Positions 9,273-18,410 of a stretch of DNA of 64,000 nucleotides are shown piece by piece. Position 1 is the first letter of the stretch, and every line of letters begins with the position of its first letter. This DNA is from Paraburkholderia youngii. GTDB taxonomy: Bacteria > Pseudomonadota > Gammaproteobacteria > Burkholderiales > Burkholderiaceae. The translations under genes were made by a program, and so were the position numbers. The notes beneath the pieces are model-generated. The model did no database searches. It was not told the origin of the DNA and was given only the letters and a program-made list of their open reading frames with translations. Where the stretch lies: positions 1,495,089 through 1,559,088 of the forward strand of contig NZ_JAALDK010000001.1 in assembly GCF_013366925.1 (NCBI RefSeq). The letters run 5' to 3'.

Positions 9273-10325
9273 ATGAAGACCAGAGGCTACGCCGTTCAAA
9301 CGGCCAAGTCGCTTCTTGAACCATACGACTTCGAACGCCGCGAACTACGCTTCAACGATGTGGCAATCGAAATCCTCTATAGCGGTGTATGCCACTCAGA
9401 TCTGCATCAAGCGCGGAACGACTGGGGATGGTCCAACTATCCACTGGTGCCTGGTCACGAGATCGTCGGGCGCGTCATTGATGTCGCACCGCAAGCGAAG
9501 CGTTATAAGGTCGGGGACTATGTCGCTGTCGGCTGCATGGTTGATAGCTGCATGGTGTGTGACCAATGCCGCAAGGGGCTGGAGCAGCTTTGCCGCGAGG
9601 GGAACACGCAAACGTACTGCGGATTCGACCGCATTACCAACGAACCAACGAAAGGTGGCTATTCCAAACATATCGTCGTTCGCGAGGACTTTGTCCTCCG
9701 CGTTCCCCAAGGACTCGATGTGTCCAAGGTCGCTCCGCTGCTCTGCGCCGGCATCACGACCTACTCCCCTTTGCGCACCTGGAATATTGGGCCGGGAAGC
9801 CGCGTCGGAGTCATCGGTTTGGGCGGTCTTGGACATATGGCGGTCAAGCTCGCGTCCGCGCTGGGTGCCGTTGTGGCGGTAGTGAGTCGGACGGCTGACA
9901 AGGCTAGCGATGCAAAAGCGCTTGGCGCTGACGCATTCCTGCTATCGACCGATAGCACAGCCATGGAAAAGGCCGCATCAAATTTCGACCTTATTATCGA
10001 TACCGTTCCGGTTCGCCACGACTTGAATCCGTATCTGCCGTTGCTCGATGTCGACGGCACTTTGGTACTGGTCGGTCAGGTGGGACCGCTTGACGAACCT
10101 AGCACGGTGCCGCTGATTGTCGGTCGTAGACGAATTGCCGGTTCGCCGATCGGAGGCATCGTCGAAACGCAGGAGTTGCTCGATTTTTGCGCACGCAAAA
10201 ACGTGCTACCTGACTGTGAGATGATTCGCATGGACCAAATCAATGAGGCATGGGAACGGATGGAGCGCGCCGACGTTCGCTACCGCTTCGTGATTGACAT
10301 GGCGTCTCTGGAGATTCCCGCGTAA
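9273..10325 (+). CDS. Zinc-dependent alcohol dehydrogenase, cinnamyl-alcohol-dehydrogenase/YahK type
   Basis: Medium-chain dehydrogenase of 350 aa, usual length. Catalytic zinc ligands Cys40 (GVCHSD), His62 and Glu63 (GHE) and the structural zinc cluster Cys93/96/99/107 are all present. The nucleotide motif GLGGLGHMAV is followed by a basic VSRTADK stretch, which favours NADP(H). In this family the usual role is reversible aldehyde/alcohol conversion. GAGG lies 7-8 nt before the ATG. It is of a different subfamily from the two threonine-dehydrogenase-like zinc ADHs at 39312 and 47406. Its substrate is probably an aldehyde of the same catabolic route. Confidence 0.92.
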   Translation: MKTRGYAVQTAKSLLEPYDFERRELRFNDVAIEILYSGVCHSDLHQARNDWGWSNYPLVPGHEIVGRVIDVAPQAKRYKVGDYVAVGCMVDSCMVCDQCRKGLEQLCREGNTQTYCGFDRITNEPTKGGYSKHIVVREDFVLRVPQGLDVSKVAPLLCAGITTYSPLRTWNIGPGSRVGVIGLGGLGHMAVKLASALGAVVAVVSRTADKASDAKALGADAFLLSTDSTAMEKAASNFDLIIDTVPVRHDLNPYLPLLDVDGTLVLVGQVGPLDEPSTVPLIVGRRRIAGSPIGGIVETQELLDFCARKNVLPDCEMIRMDQINEAWERMERADVRYRFVIDMASLEIPA

Positions 10326-10394
10326 TTTCACGTCAACGATAGAGTTGGGCCGGAAAGGGCGAAGGCGCAACGATCCCCGATCCGAACAGCAGAA

Positions 10395-10424
10395 GCGCTC
10401 TCGTTCAAAGGTAATCGGGAGCGC
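10395..10424. terminator. Possible bidirectional hairpin between convergent ADH and xdhC-like genes
   Basis: Stem GCGCTCTCG / CGGGAGCGC (one G-T pair) with a 12-nt loop, lying between two convergent genes. Confidence 0.4.
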
Positions 10425-10512
10425 CTCTCGTTAGATCGGCACGTTTCGCCGTCGTAACTTCGGCGCTTACGGAAATGAACGATTGCCATTGATTCGCTAT
10501 ACGTTCGCGAGT

Positions 10513-11538
10513 TCATGAAAGAACCTCATCCCATAACTCCACCTTGCATACAGACGTCGAGTCGCTACGGTTCCGAGCGGCGTGCGTTTGCACGACAGGT
10601 ACATTACGACGCACCGCTGTCATTTCGGCCAGAATCGCGACAGCAATCTCCGGTGGTGTTTGTGCGCCGATGTGGAGGCCCACGGGCGCGTGAAGTCGGT
10701 CAACTTCAGAATTGCTCAGATCAAATAGCTTCAGACGCTCTTTCCGGCGCCCACTGTTCGAGCGCGATCCAACGGCGCCAACGTAGAACGCATCAGACTT
10801 CAACGCCTCCAAAAGTGCCATATCGTCGAGCTTTGGGTCGTGGGTAAGCGCCAATACCGCTGTGTTGCTATCGACCTTCAAGCGAATCAGCAGGTCATCC
10901 GGCATTTCACGGCTAACCTCGATATCAGCTACGTCCCAGGTTTCTGAGTATTCGTCACGTGGATCACAGACAATGACGCTATAGCCAAGTGGCAGCGCTA
11001 TACGCGCAACATATTCGGATAATTGCCCTGCTCCGATGAGAACGACACGAAGCTGCGGCCCGTACGCTGCCTGAAGGTATCGGCCGTCGTAGAAGGTGCG
11101 GCCCGGTGTGTCGCCCGAACTCAATCGAGCTTTCCCCGTCAATGTATCCAGGGTTCGTAAAAGCGTTTGCCCAGACAGGATCGCAGTGAACACTTCGTTA
11201 AGCTTGGAGTCGTTATTCAACGGCTCAAGCACGAGCTCAAGTGTGCCACCGCATGGCAATCCAAATCTGTGCGCTTCCTCGGCAGACACGCCGTATTTGA
11301 CGGTTTGGATGCGCTGGAAGTCGAGCCTGCCGTCCTTCGCCTGGCGCACCAGATCGTCCTCGATGCACCCACCCGATACAGAGCCCTTTATCAAGCCGTC
11401 CAGACGAAGTGCTAGCAGCGAACCTACCGGACGAGGCGCAGATCCCCAAGTCCTTATTACAGTTGCCATGATGACGGGCATTCGATTCTGATGCCAGGAA
11501 ATGGCCGCTCTTAAAACCTCGACATCAACGCTATCCAT
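10513..11538 (-). CDS. XdhC family molybdoenzyme maturation protein
   Basis: A 341-aa protein of the XdhC/CoxI family, which binds the molybdenum cofactor, helps its sulfuration and inserts it into xanthine-dehydrogenase-type hydroxylases. It shows the N-terminal XdhC domain with SVSGGCIEDD, a Rossmann segment VVLIGAGQLSEYVAR and the C-terminal VGAVGSRSNSGRR. AGGGACC sits very close to the ATG. No molybdenum hydroxylase gene is in this window, so it is an orphan here. It could serve an enzyme encoded elsewhere, for instance an aldehyde oxidase. It converges with the ADH gene. Confidence 0.88.
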   Translation of the reverse strand: MDSVDVEVLRAAISWHQNRMPVIMATVIRTWGSAPRPVGSLLALRLDGLIKGSVSGGCIEDDLVRQAKDGRLDFQRIQTVKYGVSAEEAHRFGLPCGGTLELVLEPLNNDSKLNEVFTAILSGQTLLRTLDTLTGKARLSSGDTPGRTFYDGRYLQAAYGPQLRVVLIGAGQLSEYVARIALPLGYSVIVCDPRDEYSETWDVADIEVSREMPDDLLIRLKVDSNTAVLALTHDPKLDDMALLEALKSDAFYVGAVGSRSNSGRRKERLKLFDLSNSEVDRLHAPVGLHIGAQTPPEIAVAILAEMTAVRRNVPVVQTHAARNRSDSTSVCKVELWDEVLS

Positions 11539-11719
11539 GGTCCCTGTCGACTGAAAGTATTTGTGCCGTCGCTCGACCTTGGCGAGCGCGAGGATATGGC
11601 GGTAAGCGGTCTCTCGAGATTCCGCGAAGCAAACTTCAAAATCCCTGTCGGTACGTTACCGGTTCGCATGACAGACGCAAACGTGTAAGCGCTGCCAGCC
11701 CTGTCTGCCCGAAACAATT

Positions 11720-11753
11720 GCCGGGCAGCGAGACGGTCGTCTCGCTGCCCGGC
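11720..11753 (-). terminator. Strong hairpin after the DUF4148 gene
   Basis: Perfect 16-bp inverted repeat (GCCGGGCAGCGAGACG and its complement) separated by 2 nt. On the minus strand it is followed by AATTGTTT. It lies 70 nt beyond the DUF4148 stop codon. Confidence 0.8.
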
Positions 11754-11823
11754 TGTCCGCCAATGCCAAAGGGAAGCGGTCATGGCGCTTGATAGTTCCA
11801 TGCATTTCGCTTGACCAGAGAAG

Positions 11824-12102
11824 TTAGTTGCAGTGACCTGCGTCGTCCGATTTGCTTTGTGCGAGCTGGGGCGAGGCTACGTCTGCTCTTGCGGTCATAA
11901 CCTTTGCAGAGGCTGCCTGAGCGTCGTCGACCCACGTACGCGGATTCTGGCGTGCAGGATTCCAACCTGCAGCGGCATACTCGGCCATCTCTTGCCGAAC
12001 TTGTTCGCGCGTCAAGCCCTGTGCCGCCGAAGTTTGTGCCGCAGCCAAGAGAGGCGTGGAAAGACCAATGGCCATGAGAAGGATAGTAAGACGTCGATTC
12101 AT
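11824..12102 (-). CDS. DUF4148 domain-containing periplasmic protein
   Basis: A 92-aa secreted protein with a signal peptide (MNRRLTILLMAIGLSTPLLAAAQ) and the DUF4148 core LTREQVRQEMAEYAAAGWNP. The family is abundant in Burkholderiaceae and has no known function. TGGAG lies about 9 nt before the ATG, and a strong terminator follows. It is divergent from the LysR gene at 12419 with an AT-rich region between them, but DUF4148 genes are often single units, so regulation by that LysR is only a possibility. Confidence 0.88.
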   Translation of the reverse strand: MNRRLTILLMAIGLSTPLLAAAQTSAAQGLTREQVRQEMAEYAAAGWNPARQNPRTWVDDAQAASAKVMTARADVASPQLAQSKSDDAGHCN

Positions 12103-12418
12103 TGCTGCTACTCCAGAAGATTAGTAAAGGCACGCCCGACGACTTCGTTGAGAACCCTCCGCCGTCAGGATGATGTCTCCGCACCCGATCATTGCTCCTC
12201 CTGACCCGTGCTCGTTTTAAAAGGCCACCGCGCACGGTTGTCAGTGACCTCTTTCAGGGCATAATATAAGGGTTTTCACCTATTCGATTAAGTGGCTGCG
12301 GCCAATTGGGCTTATTAGTATTGGTCATGAATCAACTGGCCTGCTTAGCTCATCTAGTTAGCCGCTACCGCATCAACACGCGCATAAGCTTGCTTTCAAC
12401 ATCACCGGATAACGCAAG

Positions 12419-13312
12419 ATGGCTCGAGAAAACCTCAATGACATCCTTGTCTTCCTCGCGGTCGCTCGCGAGAAAAGCTTTACACGCGCTGCGGCCAAAC
12501 TTGGGGTGTCCCAGTCGGCACTGAGCCACACCGTACGTGACCTCGAAGCCAGATTGGGCGTACGTCTACTGACACGTACAACTCGAAGCGTCTCGACCAC
12601 TGATGCTGGCGAAGAATTGTTCCAGGCAGTGGCACCGCGAATCGATGAGATTGATGCCAGCGTGGCGGCTCTCGCAGACTTCAGGGATAAAGCTGCAGGC
12701 GTAGTGCGCATTACCGCAACTGACCACCCAGTCGAAACGGTCATTTGGCCCAAGCTGCGACGACTTCTACCTTCGTACCCCGACATCAAGGTAGAGGTTA
12801 CCATCGACTATGGCCTTTCTAACATCGTCGAAGAACGCTACGACATTGGCATCCGATTCGGAAACCAAGTCGCAAAGGACATGATCGCGGTTCGCATCAG
12901 CCCCGACATTCCGATGGCCATCGTCGGCGCTCCTTCGTATTTTCAGAACAGGGAGGTTCCGAAGACACCCGAGGACCTTCTGAATCATGAATGTATAACG
13001 TTACGCATGACTACCACCAAAGCGCTATACGCGTGGGAACTGAAGAAGGGAAAGCGCGAAACGCAAGCGCGCGTTGGTGGACAGCTTACGTTCAATACTC
13101 AGCCACAAATGGTTAGAGCGGCTCTGGATGGATTTGGCTTAGCATTCGTCCCGGAAGACGCTGTAATTGAACATATCCAAAAGGGCGAACTCCGCAGCGT
13201 TCTGACTGATTGGTGCCCAGTGTGGCCCGGATATCACGCTTATTACCCCAGCCGGCGCCAAATCTCGCGGGCTTTCAAACTCGTCATCGACGCCTTGAAG
13301 CACCGTTCATAG
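12419..13312 (+). CDS. LysR family transcriptional regulator
   Basis: A 297-aa regulator with an N-terminal winged helix-turn-helix (SFTRAAAKLGVSQSALSHTVRDLEA, shown here only by its key residues: Ala-Ala-Lys-Leu then Ser-Gln-Ser-Ala-Leu-Ser) and a C-terminal effector-binding domain. It belongs to the CrgA/DhcR-like branch common in Burkholderia, judged from TRTTRSVSTTDAG. The ribosome-binding site before ATG 12419 is weak. Neighbours are a divergent DUF4148 gene and a convergent cyclophilin-like gene, so the target is not obvious. No copy of the shared GGTNAGC dyad was found beside it. Confidence 0.92.
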   Translation: MARENLNDILVFLAVAREKSFTRAAAKLGVSQSALSHTVRDLEARLGVRLLTRTTRSVSTTDAGEELFQAVAPRIDEIDASVAALADFRDKAAGVVRITATDHPVETVIWPKLRRLLPSYPDIKVEVTIDYGLSNIVEERYDIGIRFGNQVAKDMIAVRISPDIPMAIVGAPSYFQNREVPKTPEDLLNHECITLRMTTTKALYAWELKKGKRETQARVGGQLTFNTQPQMVRAALDGFGLAFVPEDAVIEHIQKGELRSVLTDWCPVWPGYHAYYPSRRQISRAFKLVIDALKHRS

Positions 13313-13374
13313 GCCGAGGGAAAAGCGGCCTTTTCCAAGTGATGGGCCAGGCAGTGCGCGACCAGCACGCCTGG

Positions 13375-13872
13375 CTATTCAACACGCTTGATCGAGACCT
13401 CGACTGACCCCGGCACGTTGAGGGCCGCAACTCCCGAGTCAAAGTGCCCGATTTTGATGATGCCCGGAGACGGAATCTTCTCCCCGTCCTGACGATAGTA
13501 AATCGCGATATCGTGCCCAGGAGACCAGTAACCAATGTCTCCTACTTGGTAGACGTCGCTACTTGGTCCGCCTGTAGAGATCGCTCTGGGAAGTGATCCT
13601 GCCTTTTCACGCCCGAATAAATCATCCATCGACACTCGAATCGGAAGAAGCGCCGCGAAATCACGCGCGGTCGGGTTATCGGCTAACGTTGCCTGAAGTT
13701 CCTTTCCTGCTACGTTGACTTTGATCTTCATCTGGCCGGATACGCCCGCGCCGCCGGAAGATGTCTGCGCCGAAATGCTCTGCGGCTCACCTCCCGCGGC
13801 ACTTGTTCTTGCGAAGATAAGAGATAGCATGGCTACAAGCAAAAGCCCTCTCGTGAATTCTCGTACGGACAT
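13375..13872 (-). CDS. Cyclophilin-like fold protein, exported
   Basis: A 165-aa protein with a signal peptide at the N-terminus and a cyclophilin-like domain. Recognisable pieces are TARDFAALLPIRV, DIGYWSPGHDIAIYY and IKIGHFDSGVAAL. These small proteins are frequent in Burkholderia and their function is unknown. They lack the usual peptidyl-prolyl isomerase catalytic residues as far as I can judge. ATG 13872 is preferred over 13890 because TAGGAG lies 6 nt upstream. It converges with the LysR gene at 12419. Confidence 0.82.
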   Translation of the reverse strand: MSVREFTRGLLLVAMLSLIFARTSAAGGEPQSISAQTSSGGAGVSGQMKIKVNVAGKELQATLADNPTARDFAALLPIRVSMDDLFGREKAGSLPRAISTGGPSSDVYQVGDIGYWSPGHDIAIYYRQDGEKIPSPGIIKIGHFDSGVAALNVPGSVEVSIKRVE

Positions 13873-14667
13873 GCGGGCTCCTAGCGACATACCGAGTGGT
13901 GACAGTTACTCGAAATGTAAATGGGCCCGCATTCACAATTCGGCTCGGCGCATTAGTGCGTCGAATGGCGGCCGTCAACAAGCAAAGGTGACGCGGGCAA
14001 TAGACGAAGCGCGCCCGAGCAAACAGTGACCGGGACGCCCTTCTGCCGCACCAACTGCCTTGAACTCCTCAAAGGCAACAGGGACGCCGAATATCATGCC
14101 CGTCAGTTTGGTGCGCCTGAACAACGTAATCTAACTACGAAGGCGACGCAGAACTAGGTGGTGAATTCTGATAGGACCTATCACTCAGGCTAATCAGTTG
14201 ACCGCAAACCCTTTAAGGCGCGCACCATCACCGCAGGCGCAAGAGCCTCGGTGGACTGCCCGCAGCAATCTTGCGCACCGTAGCACGCTGAGTGCGCACC
14301 CCGGCAAACGGGAAGCTAGCGAGGTCGACTAGGGCTTGTCCCAATTGATTACGATGACTCATGAGTCCAATGACTCAACGCCGGTTTATCTCACTAGGTG
14401 ACGTAGCTAAACTACGTGCATTCGGTTCAGCAGTAGCTCGCTGCCGGTTGTAACGAAAGCATCACCCCTTCTTTCGAGGTCAAATTCGACCTCGAAACAG
14501 ATTCTCGCAATCCGTGTCCGCGTGCGCAGGCAAATGCGTATGCGTTCGTTTTCCATTGCCCGGCGCTACATCGACTGCCAATCCGATTGGCCGGTCGTGC
14601 ATTCCTTTTGTCCGGCGCGCCCTCGGCAGGCGAGAACTAGGGGGACAACCTAGAGAAAGGAAGTTCA
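13873..14667. other. Long intergenic region upstream of an MFS gene
   Basis: Nearly 800 bases with no convincing gene. It contains a perfect 12-bp palindrome GACTCATGAGTC (14356-14367) and a perfect 10-bp inverted repeat with 6-nt spacer at 14472-14497. Both lie within 320 bp of the MFS start and may be operators. Confidence 0.6.
14472..14497. promoter_or_regulatory. Inverted repeat upstream of the MFS gene, possible operator
   Basis: TTTCGAGGTC, 6-nt spacer AAATTC, then GACCTCGAAA: a perfect dyad 170 bp upstream of the MFS start. No T-run follows, so an operator is more likely than a terminator. Confidence 0.5.
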
Positions 14668-15852
14668 ATGTCTACCTTGATAAATCAGGCCGCAGCCTCA
14701 AGACGCCAGGTATGGGGTGCAGTAGCATCGATGGCGATGTGCGCTGCGATGCTGATCGCTTCTGAGTTTATGCCCATTAGTCTGCTGACGCCCATCGCTT
14801 CGGACCTGCGCGCGTCCGTCGGTATGGCCGGTCAAGCTATCTCGATCTCCGGCCTGTTCGCCGTGATGACGAGCCTACTAATTCCATCAGTAGCCAGTCG
14901 CCTTAACCGCCGATACGTTCTGGCGGCTCTCGCGGCACTCATGTTGGTGTCGCTAGTCCTTATCGCCGAGGCTGGCAGCTTTGCGACCCTGATGGTCGCC
15001 AGAGCCCTCCTGGGAATCGCGGTGGGCGGCTTTTGGTCGCTAGCGACCGCCACCATCATGCAGCTCGTTCCGGAAGAATCTGTGCCCAAGGCCTTGGGGG
15101 GCCTGTATACCGGCAATGCAGTTGCCACAGCTTTTGCTGCGCCGATTGGTAGCTATCTCGGAAGCGTTATCGGCTGGAGAGGCGTTTTCTGGGCGCTGTC
15201 TCCCATCGTTGTCGTGAATTTGGTGCTGTTGCTGACCACGGTTCCGTCGATGCCGGAACGGACGCAGCAACCCAGCGGCAACGTTCTGTCTCTGCTTCGG
15301 CGACCACACGTAGCTTTCGCGATGTTGGCTGTGATGCTGACGTTCGGTGGTGCTTTTGCTGTCTTCACATATTTCCGGCCATTTTTTGAGACCTACACTC
15401 ACGCGGACGCGTCGGAGCTGTCCTTCCTCCTGCTTGGGATGGGTTTAGCTGGCTTCGCAGGCACGTATGGCGCCAGCGCAGTCGTGAATAAGCGTCTCTA
15501 TCGGCTTATGATGGGGATGCCGCTGGCACTGGCTGGCGTGACGCTCGCACTGCTTCCCGCTGGCCACAACCTGTGGGCAGTCGCGATATTAGTGATTGTG
15601 TGGGGCGCGATAAACGCGGCAATCCCGGTCGCATGGTCAACGTGGCTGTCGAAGGCCGTAAGGGACAAGCCGGAAAGCGGCGGCGGACTGATGGTCGCGT
15701 CTATTCAGCTCTCGATCATGCTTGGTGCTGAACTCGGCGGCGCGCTGATCGACCACTTCTCCATTGGCGCGGCATTCATCGGTGGCGTCGCGCTGATGCT
15801 CTTCTCCGCGATTATTATCGGCAGCGGAAAGCGGATCCAGCCTGACACGTAG
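14668..15852 (+). CDS. MFS transporter, DHA1/AraJ-like efflux type
   Basis: Twelve-helix major facilitator protein of 394 aa. The order and motifs (EFMPISLLTPIASDL near the N-terminus, RFxx-type loop 2-3, RALLGIAVGGFWSL in TM4-5) resemble YdhP/AraJ sugar or drug efflux carriers rather than sugar importers. AAGGAAG precedes the ATG. It appears monocistronic, has no linked enzyme, and is followed by about 250 bp and an IS5 remnant. Substrate unknown. Confidence 0.9.
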   Translation: MSTLINQAAASRRQVWGAVASMAMCAAMLIASEFMPISLLTPIASDLRASVGMAGQAISISGLFAVMTSLLIPSVASRLNRRYVLAALAALMLVSLVLIAEAGSFATLMVARALLGIAVGGFWSLATATIMQLVPEESVPKALGGLYTGNAVATAFAAPIGSYLGSVIGWRGVFWALSPIVVVNLVLLLTTVPSMPERTQQPSGNVLSLLRRPHVAFAMLAVMLTFGGAFAVFTYFRPFFETYTHADASELSFLLLGMGLAGFAGTYGASAVVNKRLYRLMMGMPLALAGVTLALLPAGHNLWAVAILVIVWGAINAAIPVAWSTWLSKAVRDKPESGGGLMVASIQLSIMLGAELGGALIDHFSIGAAFIGGVALMLFSAIIIGSGKRIQPDT

Positions 15853-16102
15853 AGAATGGGAAACGGGGCCAGCCTTGACGTGAACCATCGAGTCGAGGTC
15901 TTGAGGTTCGTATATCAACCAAAGCGTTACGGAAAGCTCGCCGTGGTAAGCCCAGCTTTCCATTCGACAAGCAAATCCGACTCGACGCTTCGCTCGTGCC
16001 TGTACAGAATTATGAGAATGCAGCTTCCCTCATAAAGCACGTCTCACGCGTGCGTCTGCCGAACAGTCCCAAAGCCGCGATCCAGCCTGATTCTGGAGCG
16101 CG
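15853..16102. other. Spacer between MFS gene and IS remnant
   Basis: No gene or clear terminator recognised. Confidence 0.5.
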
Positions 16103-16630
16103 TTAGGCACTATTCGGAAGGTTTACGAAATGAACCAGCATCAGTACGGAGACGGCCTTAAAGTGCAGTCCGGCAAGGGTTTCGGACAAGCGCTCGTAGT
16201 CTCGAGCAAGCAGCCGAAAGCGGTTCAGCCAGCCGAGGCTGCGCTCCACTACCCAGCGGCGTGGCAAGAGCGCGAAACCTTTCTTCGCCTTCGCCAACCT
16301 GATTGCCTGAAGCCCGATTCCCTCATCAAACGCTGCCTGCGCTGGTTCCTCGCCGGTATCTCCCTGGTTGGCGAACGCCACCTTGACCGTTTGGCCCCTG
16401 GCCCGTTGGACCTAACGCGCCAGTTCCCCGACTCGCGCGCGCTGCCGTTCATTGGCCGGAGTCACATGCACAGCAAGGAACCGTCCCAAGGTATCCACGG
16501 CCATGTGAACGTTGCTGCCTTGTTTGCGCGTGTAACCGTCGTAACCTGCGCGAGGCCCGCTCTCGCAGGTCGACCGCTTGCGTTTGCTCATCCAGCCGGG
16601 ATACCAGGTCCAACCGAAAGTGGCTAACAC
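16103..16630 (-). pseudogene. IS5-family transposase remnant
   Basis: Two fragments in the same minus-strand frame form the C-terminal part of an IS5-family DDE transposase: GYDGYTRKQGSNVHMAVDTLG and VTPANERQRARVGELAR, then VKVAFANQGDTGEEPAQAA and RRWVVERSLGWLNRFRLLARDYERL (key residues: Glu of WVVERS, the family YREK-like region). An in-frame TAG at 16414-16412 interrupts the coding sequence exactly after GELAR, and the N-terminal third is missing. The element is therefore dead. It sits directly upstream of the ALDH pair, and could mark how that block arrived. Confidence 0.88.
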
Positions 16631-16804
16631 GCTCTACCGATCTGGTCGGCCTCACCAGGTTCTCGTCCCCCAGTCGTTGCTGACTGAGCAGACCGTCGCA
16701 AGGGACAGTGGACTCACCACAGCAGATGAAGATTCCTTTATCCAGCGCCACCCCTGGCGACCACCTGTGCGCGCTACCCTCAAATTGATTTCTTAAGGTG
16801 AACC

Positions 16805-18259
16805 ATGACGAACTATCCATATCACTACATCGACGGCGCTTGGGTGGCTCCATCCGGATCCGACAAGCGCGAAATGGTGGACCCTAACACCGGAGTCGTG
16901 TTCGCTACCGCCGCCAACGGCGGCACGCCTGAGGACGTAGAACGTGCCGTGGTCGCCGCGCGCCGCGCGTTTGAGAGCTTTTCGCACACCAGCATTGCCG
17001 AGAGGGTTGCCATCATCGACCGCATCATCGCGGCCTACGAGCGGCGTCTGGACGAGTTCTCTGAGGTTCTTGCCCGTGAAGTCGGCGTGCCCCGCTCGGC
17101 GCGTGCGCAGGTCACTGGCCCCATCGCACACATGAAGGTTGCGCGCGATCTGCTGCAGTCTTACCGATTCGAAACGCGCGTGGAAGATACCATCGTCCGC
17201 CGCGAGCCCATCGGCGTCTGCGCGCTGATCTCTCCCTGGAACTGGCCAATCCAGACGCCGGTGATCAAGTTCATCTATGCGCTTGCGGCTGGCTGCACGT
17301 CCATCATGAAAGGCTCAGATGCGTCTCCACTCAGCAGCATTCTGCTGGCAGAGGTCATTGACGAGGCGGAACTGCCTCCCGGGGTCTTCAACCTGATTCT
17401 TGGGCGCGGCAGCGTGGTAGGCGAAGCGCTGTCGCGACATCCCGATGTGGACCTGGTGTCCTTTACCGGGTCAACAGGCGCCGGCATCAAGGTCGGCGAA
17501 GCAGCGGCCCGCACGGTCAAACGTGTTTCGTTGGAGCTCGGTGGCAAGTCTGCCAACATCGTACTCAAAGATGCCGATCTGGAGGCTGCCGCGCGTTGGA
17601 ATATCGCGCGCTGTTTTTTCAACACCGGCCAGAGCTGCCACGCGCCCAGCCGAATGCTGATCCACGAGGACCAGGTTGAGAGGGTGTTGCCGTACCTGGT
17701 AGACGAATGCAGTAAGTTTCGCATAGGCGATCCCCGTGACCCCGCAACGACGATGGGACCGGTGATCAATCGTACACAGTACGAAAGCATCAAACGCTAC
17801 ATTCAGTCCGCCATCGACGAGGGCGCGAGGCTGGTCTGCGGTGGCCTTGAATCTCCCACCGGTTTGGACCGGGGTTTCTTCGTTCAGCCGACCGTGTTCA
17901 GTGACGTTACAGCCGACATGACCATCGCAAGAGAAGAAATCTTCGGCCCGGTCTTGGCGGTGATCCCTTATCGAACTGAGGATGAGGCATTGAAGATCGC
18001 CAACGATTCGATCTACGGGTTGGGCGGCTACGTGTTCACGGGCGATCTTCAGCGAGGCTATGAGTTCGCCAAGGGCTTGCGCGCTGGAAGAATCTGCGTT
18101 AATGGGGCCGCAACCAATTCGGTGACTCCGATGGGCGGTTATAAGCAGTCAGGGATCGGCCGTTCGATGGGCGTTTTCGGACTCGAGGAATACCTTGAGA
18201 TCAAATCAGTGTATGGACTGGCTGAGAAGGCCGCTGGTTTGCCTGACCTGGTTCGCTGA
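16805..18259 (+). CDS. NAD-dependent aldehyde dehydrogenase
   Basis: Full-length 484-aa ALDH with catalytic Glu244 (LELGGKSAN) and Cys278 (NTGQSCHAP). The cofactor segment reads SIMKGSDASP where relatives have a KPSE motif, so the adenosine-binding region is slightly unusual. AAGGTG stands 6 nt before the ATG. It is closest in this window to the ALDH at 27665 (shared NTGQSCHAPSR and MGVFGLEEYLE). It is followed after 151 bp by a second ALDH of a different subgroup. Substrate unknown. Confidence 0.93.
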   Translation: MTNYPYHYIDGAWVAPSGSDKREMVDPNTGVVFATAANGGTPEDVERAVVAARRAFESFSHTSIAERVAIIDRIIAAYERRLDEFSEVLAREVGVPRSARAQVTGPIAHMKVARDLLQSYRFETRVEDTIVRREPIGVCALISPWNWPIQTPVIKFIYALAAGCTSIMKGSDASPLSSILLAEVIDEAELPPGVFNLILGRGSVVGEALSRHPDVDLVSFTGSTGAGIKVGEAAARTVKRVSLELGGKSANIVLKDADLEAAARWNIARCFFNTGQSCHAPSRMLIHEDQVERVLPYLVDECSKFRIGDPRDPATTMGPVINRTQYESIKRYIQSAIDEGARLVCGGLESPTGLDRGFFVQPTVFSDVTADMTIAREEIFGPVLAVIPYRTEDEALKIANDSIYGLGGYVFTGDLQRGYEFAKGLRAGRICVNGAATNSVTPMGGYKQSGIGRSMGVFGLEEYLEIKSVYGLAEKAAGLPDLVR

Positions 18260-18410
18260 TCTGCTGCACACCGACACATTGACGTGGTGTGTTCCCGATT
18301 CTGTCGCAGGTCCGGGTCGGAACGAGTAGTGGCAGTTATGCCGAGAGAACGGCGCTATTGGACGAGCGCCGGTGTGTTCAAAGAAATAGCTGACCAATGG
18401 AGGTAGACGG

